Positions 59,102 to 64,000 of a DNA stretch of 64,000 bases are shown one piece after another. The DNA is from Gentiana macrophylla. Lineage: Eukaryota; Streptophyta; Magnoliopsida; Gentianales; Gentianaceae. How positions within the stretch are numbered: position 1 is the first letter of the stretch; each line of letters starts with the position of its first letter. Where the stretch lies: the NCBI GenBank assembly GCA_026214975.1, contig JAOBSW010000622.1:62001-126000 (forward strand), written 5' to 3'. Both the position numbers and the translations under genes were made by a program. The notes beneath the pieces were generated by a model, which had not been told where the DNA came from, ran no database searches, and was given only the letters and a program-made list of their open reading frames with translations.

Positions 59102-60300
59102 TTACAAAGCATGAATAAACGTGCTATAAAAATATCTTAATAAAATAAAATAACAACAAGGTACCTGAGATAACGTCATCCTCTGGTTCTGTATCCCTTG
59201 CATCAGCTGCAAAGACTCGGACTGGTCGGCTTGGGCCGCTTCTACCGTTTCCCTGGTTCGAATTGCCCTTGTTTCCTCTGTTCGGACACGCTGTAGAAAA
59301 GTGCCCTGGCTCTCCGCAGACGTAGCAACTATTAGTATTTTGCTTGCACTCCCCTGAATGATTTTTGTTGCACTTAGGACACAGGGGTGCACTGTTTGGG
59401 GCCTTAGCTGCCGTGGGAGCTGTTGTCTTCTTGACGTTCTGTTGCGGTGCTCCTCGATAGTTACATTGACTCGTCCCAAAGTTCCGCTTGTTTCCAATGA
59501 CAACTGTAGCCTTCCCAAAGCTCCTTATCCATTCCTCGGCCTTTGAATGTTCAACGTTTCCATAGAAATTCTCAACCCGATTCCTTCTCAATCTCGTATA
59601 CCAATCCACAACCGGTGCATGCTCAAATGCTGGTCTAACCGGTGGATAAACCGGAGGATAGCGAAAGGTACTTCTTTGGTGGTGCTGCTTTGTGGTGAGG
59701 GTAATTTGGATCTTGCTTGCGGTTCAGGCTGGAAAGGGTAGATCCTTGATGATAATTCTGGTGGTGCTGCGGGATTGGCTGATCTTGCTGTAGACAAAAA
59801 GGTGGATAACCCAAACCTTGCTGACGGTCGAACCGCGGAGAAAGTGGTACAGTAGGTCGAGGGGTATGACCTGCAGGAGGTGGGTAGAAGGTCTGCTGTT
59901 GTTGGTGGAACACCAATGGTGAGGGGTGGCTCATTGATGGAGGGTAAACGCTAACTGGTGGAGGATAAACACTGATTGGTGGAGGATAAAAGGTTTGCTG
60001 GTGTGGAGGGTAGCTTACCGGTGGCGGTACAAATCCTATTGCAACATCACTCACAAAGGAAAACTGAACTGAACTCCCCACGTGCCATCGTGGAGGTTGC
60101 TCCTGATGGGGTCTCGGTGACAAACCCTGCTGAGACCTTGGGGTGGGTGTCGCGGTACGAGGTGGTGGTGATAACCTCCGCTGGGGTGGTGGAATCTGCC
60201 TCACAACACCGCCTCCTACGACCGGTGTAGGACTTTCCCGTCGAACTCGGAAGTTTACGCACCCGCTCAGATTCTTCGTGAACACCATCCCGATGATCAA
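59102..60300 (-). pseudogene. gag: gag pseudogene of G, internally deleted
   Basis: The N-terminal frame (60300-59635) is extremely Pro-rich, with PPPVSVYPP-type repeats. A second frame (59609-59124) begins with a piece of the capsid region (VEHSKAEEWIRSFGKA) and jumps to CPKCNKNHSGEC and the zinc knuckle CYVCGEPGHFSTAC (about 59285-59330). Most of the usual retrotransposon gag core is missing between them, and the frames are offset. The Pro-rich head is longer than I would expect for this family. The zinc knuckle is intact. Confidence 0.75.
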
Positions 60301-60362
60301 AGAAAACCGAGCGTTACTAAAAGGTGCAGAAAACTTATCTTATACGAAGGAAGCCTAAAAGA

Positions 60363-60383
60363 CGCTTCTCTCTCGATACCAAT
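60363..60383 (-). other. Primer-binding site of G
   Basis: Minus strand TTGGTATCGAGAGAG directly after the right LTR resembles the initiator tRNA-Met site TGGTATCAGAGC with an indel. The last LTR bases (CGTTATG) deviate from the left copy (CGTTACA). Confidence 0.6.
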
Positions 60384-61744
60384 CATAACGCCCGTTCCGG
60401 ACAACGAGAACTTATCCGGAAAAAGGCGTTCGCACGTATAAAATAAAAATGAATTCACTTTATACGTAAGCCTACTACGTCGTATCAAAAATAAGCAAAC
60501 GGAAGCAAAAGACTCGGGTATAAAATTCCAAACAATCAAGAATAGAAATGAAATCTAAAGATGGAAATGTAACTTATTACATTCAAGGAAAGTACGAAAT
60601 CCAAAGCGAAAGCGTCACGATAATCTCAAAAGAAAGCGTAACGATACTACAAGTCTCGAAAGACCAAAAGTCTAAGCATCCTAATAAATGAATAGCTAAA
60701 TAAATAATGTAAAGTCTTCAATAAGACGTCTTCAAACGTCATCATCGAAATCTTCCTCGTAAACAATATCAACCTGTTCGTCTTCTCACCCCCAAACACA
60801 TAGAAAACATTCATTTGAGCTAAGTACAACGTACTTAATAAGAAAGAGAAGCTATGACAACAATTATAATATATAAAGTGAAGATAATTAAAAGTTCAGT
60901 TGATTATGTGTGACTCCAGACGCCCGTCCGTCTAAAACAGCTACATCCTAAATAAAAAATCTAACCTCAGACGCCCGTCGCCCACGCAAACGCACATGCA
61001 GGCTACTAGGGTCTCGGACGCCCGTCTGCTAAGTCAGACGCCCGTCCGCCTGGTTTTTTCCCAAAACGCTAAGATCGAAAAAACTCGATTTTCTGCACCG
61101 TTTCTAACTTATTTAGCATCGAATTAATCCCAGAAAAACATAGAAACTATATCTAATCCACCACAGCATCTATGATCCTTTGATCAACATAAAAGTACAA
61201 CTTTTACTAGCATCTACACGCGTCTCAAAATCATAATCTAACTTTACGAATTATAACCGAAATCATAGGAAGAGTTTCTTACCTAATTGTTGCTCCAAAG
61301 CAGATCCAAGCAACCTTTAATCCTGCGGCAACTTCCAACAAAGCGATATCCAAAGCGTTGCTCTTTCACAACGATCCCAAATCTTCCGTCGATCGATAAC
61401 GGTTAAGCTTTGCCTCGTAAATCGCGAAAACTCTCCAAGCCCTATTTTTCTCCTCACACCACAGAGAAGGAAAAGCGTGTAAAGCTGAATTTTACGAATT
61501 AAGTGTTTAGGTTATGGGATTATTGTGTGTTAATTTTCCTTAAATACCAATTCCCAATAAATCCCTTTTTCCTTAATTGTCCCTTTAATTACCAAAATCG
61601 AATAATCCTTAATTAAATACACATAACTCAAAATTACATATATTTAATTAATACAACACTTAACTCAATAAAAGAAAAGAAATAATAATATTTCGTTTTC
61701 GCAAAATGACACGTCTGCCCTTTCCCGAAAATCGGAATATTACA
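60384..61744 (-). repeat. 5' LTR of G with internal deletion
   Basis: 1361 bp. Colinear with the left LTR except that bases equivalent to 54066-54811 are absent (junction near 60914). Confidence 0.9.
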
Positions 61745-61749
61745 TATAT
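61745..61749. repeat. Right target-site duplication of G (TATAT)
   Basis: Matches 53527-53531. Short and AT-only, but exactly adjacent to the LTR. Confidence 0.85.
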
Positions 61750-62059
61750 CAATCACACTATTCCTGTTGCCAGCCAAAAGAAGAAAAAAAAAACAAAAAC
61801 AACAACAACAACAATCCTTATCGCAAAAATCACCAAACTTTCTACCCTGCACCAAAGCCCATCCATTTGCCAACCAAACTCCACAATAAACCAACATATT
61901 TTCTCTATTTGTTCAACCCCAAGTCGTCCGTATTCGTTCCATTTCAGTTTTTTAATTTTATTATTATTTATATAAATCATTCTCCCCTCAAAAAAAAAAA
62001 AAAAAATAAAATTATATCAGATTTTATTTTCTTTTGGCATTCTCTCTATCTCTATTTTT
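61750..62059 (-). other. Continuation of the candidate host gene (exon end and intron)
   Basis: 61750-61763 completes the exon interrupted by G. On the minus strand, a long pyrimidine tract and GCAACAG precede it, so the rest is probably intron. A poly-A run lies at 61991-62006. I see no further exon. Confidence 0.35.
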
Positions 62060-62202
62060 TCCATGTGTGATGCAGATCAACCGCACCGTCGAAATTGGAG
62101 GCCGATATTATAGTTATTCTTCAACCATAATCATTACAACAAACAAGTCTCTCGAAAGAGCCGGACATACGGCACCGAGGAATTCAAACCTACAAACTAA
62201 TG

Positions 62203-62560
62203 GACTCCGGACGGAGATGCCCTGAAAAATCACACCACTAATGGACTTCGGAAGAACCGCCGGAGTGGAGATGCCCTCCAAAATCACACCACTAATGGAT
62301 TTCGGGAGAACCTCCGGAGTGGAGATGCCCTCCAAAAATAACAAAACTATGGACTCCGAAAAAATCACTGGAGTGGAGATGCCCTCAAAACATCAATACT
62401 AATGGACTCCGGAATACCTGCCGGAGTGGAGATGCCCTCCAAAAATACCACAACTATGGACTCCGGAAAAATCACCGGAGTGGAGATGCCCTACAAACTG
62501 CACAAGTATGGATTTTGGAAGAACAACCGGAGTGGAGATGTCATCCAAAACGTTACAAAA
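62203..62560 (+). repeat. Seven-unit minisatellite (52-54 bp) upstream of the H TATA box
   Basis: Units carry ATGGACTCCGGAA, a short spacer, then CCGGAGTGGAGATGCCCTCC. ATG positions at 62241, 62295, 62349, 62402, 62456 and 62508 give steps of 54, 54, 53, 54 and 52 bp, and a partial unit precedes them. Each unit has a CTCCGG/CCGGAG inverted repeat able to form a small hairpin. Confidence 0.9.
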
Positions 62561-62624
62561 ATATGCAAAGACAAACTCTGCCTCCAAACATGGCCTCATT
62601 TGAGGGAGGGTATTAGAAGGAAGA

Positions 62625-62632
62625 TATAAATA
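62625..62632 (+). promoter_or_regulatory. TATA box of the H LTR
   Basis: TATAAATA in AAGATATAAATAAAA, about 65 bp downstream of the minisatellite. Confidence 0.55.
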
Positions 62633-63259
62633 AAAAATATTGCCAAAGAGATAGTCTCGATTGTTGCAAATTTGAGACCTAATTGATTTTAATCCTCATT
62701 AGTTTATTGATATTTATTCATTTTCGGGGCATAAATTGATGACTTTAAATTGAATTAGTTGTTTCTAATGGATAATTAATCCAATTATTTAGTCGAATAC
62801 CAATTGAAACGATAAATACATCCACGTTTATTGGTTTTAATATAGTGGTAAGTGATATGATTTTGCCGGTTCGTACCCCGTATAATACACTATCACGAAG
62901 ATGAATAATCTAGGTTAAAATTAGTCAGGTTGGGAGTTGTCGGTGGCTATAACCAATTTGTTAATGAATTACTGAGTCATTCTTGCGTCAATGATCAATC
63001 GAGTAAATCGAGGTGGAAATAACTACTTTACCTTATTCGATACTCAATTATTATTTATTTCATTGTTAATCTGTTGCTACTATCACCATTTATTTTACGT
63101 GTTACTCTTTCTTTTTTATTTTCTCATCCACTCCTATTATTTTATCCGTTCCAAACTGAAATAATCATCCGTTCTCTGTGGATTCGACCCCTACTTTGCC
63201 TATACTAGTTATAGAGGTAGAAGGGATATATTTTTGGTTGGTTCACGACACACCAAATT

Positions 63260-63276
63260 ATTGCGCCGTTGCCGGA
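63260..63276 (+). other. Primer-binding site of H (tRNA-Asp type)
   Basis: TTGCGCCGTTGCCGGAA, close to TGGCGCCGTTGCCGGGG, as in Athila elements. Confidence 0.8.
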
Positions 63277-63329
63277 AAACAGTGAAATTATTTCTTTTTT
63301 GGAACCTACTGCACTGATTATTTCAGTTT

Positions 63330-64000
63330 ATGCCTAGGTCCTCAAGAACGGGTGAACTGATACTTGATCCAAAAATCAAAAAGACAGCTAAAAGACTGAC
63401 AAAGGAGACAAAAGAAGCTAAAAGACAACTTAACGCTTCCACATCTTCTCCAGATTTACCTTGGTGTTTTGCTTTAGCAAGTTTATCATCTGAAGACGTG
63501 GTATTTTCAGAGACAAAATCAGAAGATATGGAGGAGAATCATGAGCCATGGAGGACTTTCAGAGAAATAGAAGCTCCGGATTTTGATCAATATCCTATAT
63601 GCATAGCATTCCCAGAGATGGAGCAGCCATTCGAGTTTAAGGTATCATTGATGCACGCGCTACCTAAGTATGATGGATTTGCAGTAGAAGATCCGTATAA
63701 GCACTTAATGGATCATCATTTGGCTCATACCACACAAAGACTTCAGGGTATGATAGAGGATCAAATGAAGCTCAGCACTTTCGCATACACCTTAGAGGGT
63801 AAAGCAAAGAGTTGGTTCTATTCATTTCCTGCAGGATCAATAACTACATGGGTATCCATGAGGGCAATGTTTATGGAAAGATTTTTTCTTACTTCACGGG
63901 CTGCTAATATCAGAAAAGAAATACGTGGAATTAGACAACAACCAGGAGAAACATTGTCTGATTATTGGGAGAGATTCAATCATATGTTTGCAAGTTGTCC
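63330..64000 (+). CDS. gag: Athila-type gag, open to the window edge (partial)
   Basis: ATG at 63330, then 223 codons without a stop up to the right edge. Residues 1-60 are basic and Ser/Thr-rich. The capsid region then shows the Athila pattern: HALPKYDGFAVEDPYKHL (about residues 108-125), AYTLEGKAKSWFYSFPAGSI (about 150-170), MFMERFFLTSRAANIRKEI and GETLSDYWERFNHMFASCP at the visible end. It starts 54 bp after the primer site. Structural capsid protein of the virus-like particle. The most intact coding sequence in the window. The start codon is the first ATG of the open frame. Confidence 0.9.
   Translation, partial: MPRSSRTGELILDPKIKKTAKRLTKETKEAKRQLNASTSSPDLPWCFALASLSSEDVVFSETKSEDMEENHEPWRTFREIEAPDFDQYPICIAFPEMEQPFEFKVSLMHALPKYDGFAVEDPYKHLMDHHLAHTTQRLQGMIEDQMKLSTFAYTLEGKAKSWFYSFPAGSITTWVSMRAMFMERFFLTSRAANIRKEIRGIRQQPGETLSDYWERFNHMFASC

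Larger units (their letters stand above)
53532..61744 (-). mobile_element. Tekay/Del-type chromovirus G (Gypsy)
   Basis: Minus-strand element with LTRs 53532-55647 and 60384-61744, TATAT TSD and primer site after the right LTR. Domain order is gag with zinc knuckle, protease, RT, RNase H, integrase and C-terminal chromodomain. Integrase before the chromodomain and the chromodomain sequence type fit Tekay/Del. Coding regions carry a stop and several frameshifts, and the gag core is deleted. The right LTR lacks about 750 bp present in the left. Confidence 0.95.
62060..63255 (+). repeat. 5' LTR of Athila-like element H (start uncertain)
   Basis: The end at about 63255 (...GACACACCA) is fixed by the primer site that follows and by the typical ...GTGGATTCGACCCCTACTTT phrase (63179-63198). 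TATA box at 62625-62632. The start is only estimated from the usual LTR length of about 1.2 kb. Includes the minisatellite 62203-62560. Confidence 0.6.

Noticed and set aside
62034..62225. Plus-strand exon with a splice-acceptor-like TGTGATGCAG upstream
   Set aside because: It runs directly into the H minisatellite and has no recognisable protein; it may simply be the LTR start. Kept only as background.
62203..62560. CRISPR-like array
   Set aside because: Units are contiguous 52-54-bp tandem repeats without unique spacers, and the genome is a plant.

Overview
The window is plant nuclear DNA, most likely from an eudicot, and almost all of it is LTR retrotransposons. It carries hallmarks of plant lineages: a SIRE/Maximus-type Copia element with a post-pol env-like ORF, a Tekay/Del-type chromovirus, an Athila-type gag, Tat-type gag-protease remains with an antisense ORF, and primer sites for initiator tRNA-Met and tRNA-Asp. 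I found no rRNA, no complete tRNA gene, no CRISPR array and no operon-like gene order. The only candidate host gene is a small broken fragment near 53.0-53.5 kb and 61.75 kb.

Layout. (1) 1-25450: minus-strand element A, a Copia-like large retrotransposon derivative (LARD) with 1.83-kb LTRs and a non-coding interior of about 5.6 kb. Two later insertions interrupt it. Element B (2740-11994, plus strand) is the same LARD family, complete, with a CGTCA target-site duplication (TSD). Element C (about 12103-19899, minus strand) is a non-autonomous Gypsy element with a tRNA-Asp primer site. (2) 25451-26228: the 3' part of another LTR (F), into which A inserted. (3) 26229-30756 and 52110-about 52682: remains of a Tat-like Gypsy element D on the minus strand (5' LTR, primer site, gag-protease, tandem repeats, antisense ORF). 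(4) 30757-52109: SIRE-type element S, flanked by GTTCC, inserted in the 5' LTR of D. Its env-like ORF is split by element E (40477-48008, minus strand), a non-autonomous relative of C. (5) 52690-53526: possible SINE end and host exon fragments. (6) 53532-61744: Tekay-type chromovirus G (minus strand), flanked by TATAT, inserted in the candidate host exon. (7) about 62060-64000: the 5' LTR of an Athila-like element H, followed by an open gag frame that runs off the window.

The coding parts of S, D and G are broken by stops and frameshifts. The gag of H is open over its whole visible length. Recurring themes are short GC-rich repeat arrays upstream of LTR TATA boxes, second polypurine-tract motifs inside C and E, and a piece of LARD sequence captured by E. 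Duplicated LTRs also differ in an odd systematic way at CAG/CTG sites, which may be a base-calling artefact. This should temper any reading of the frameshifts.
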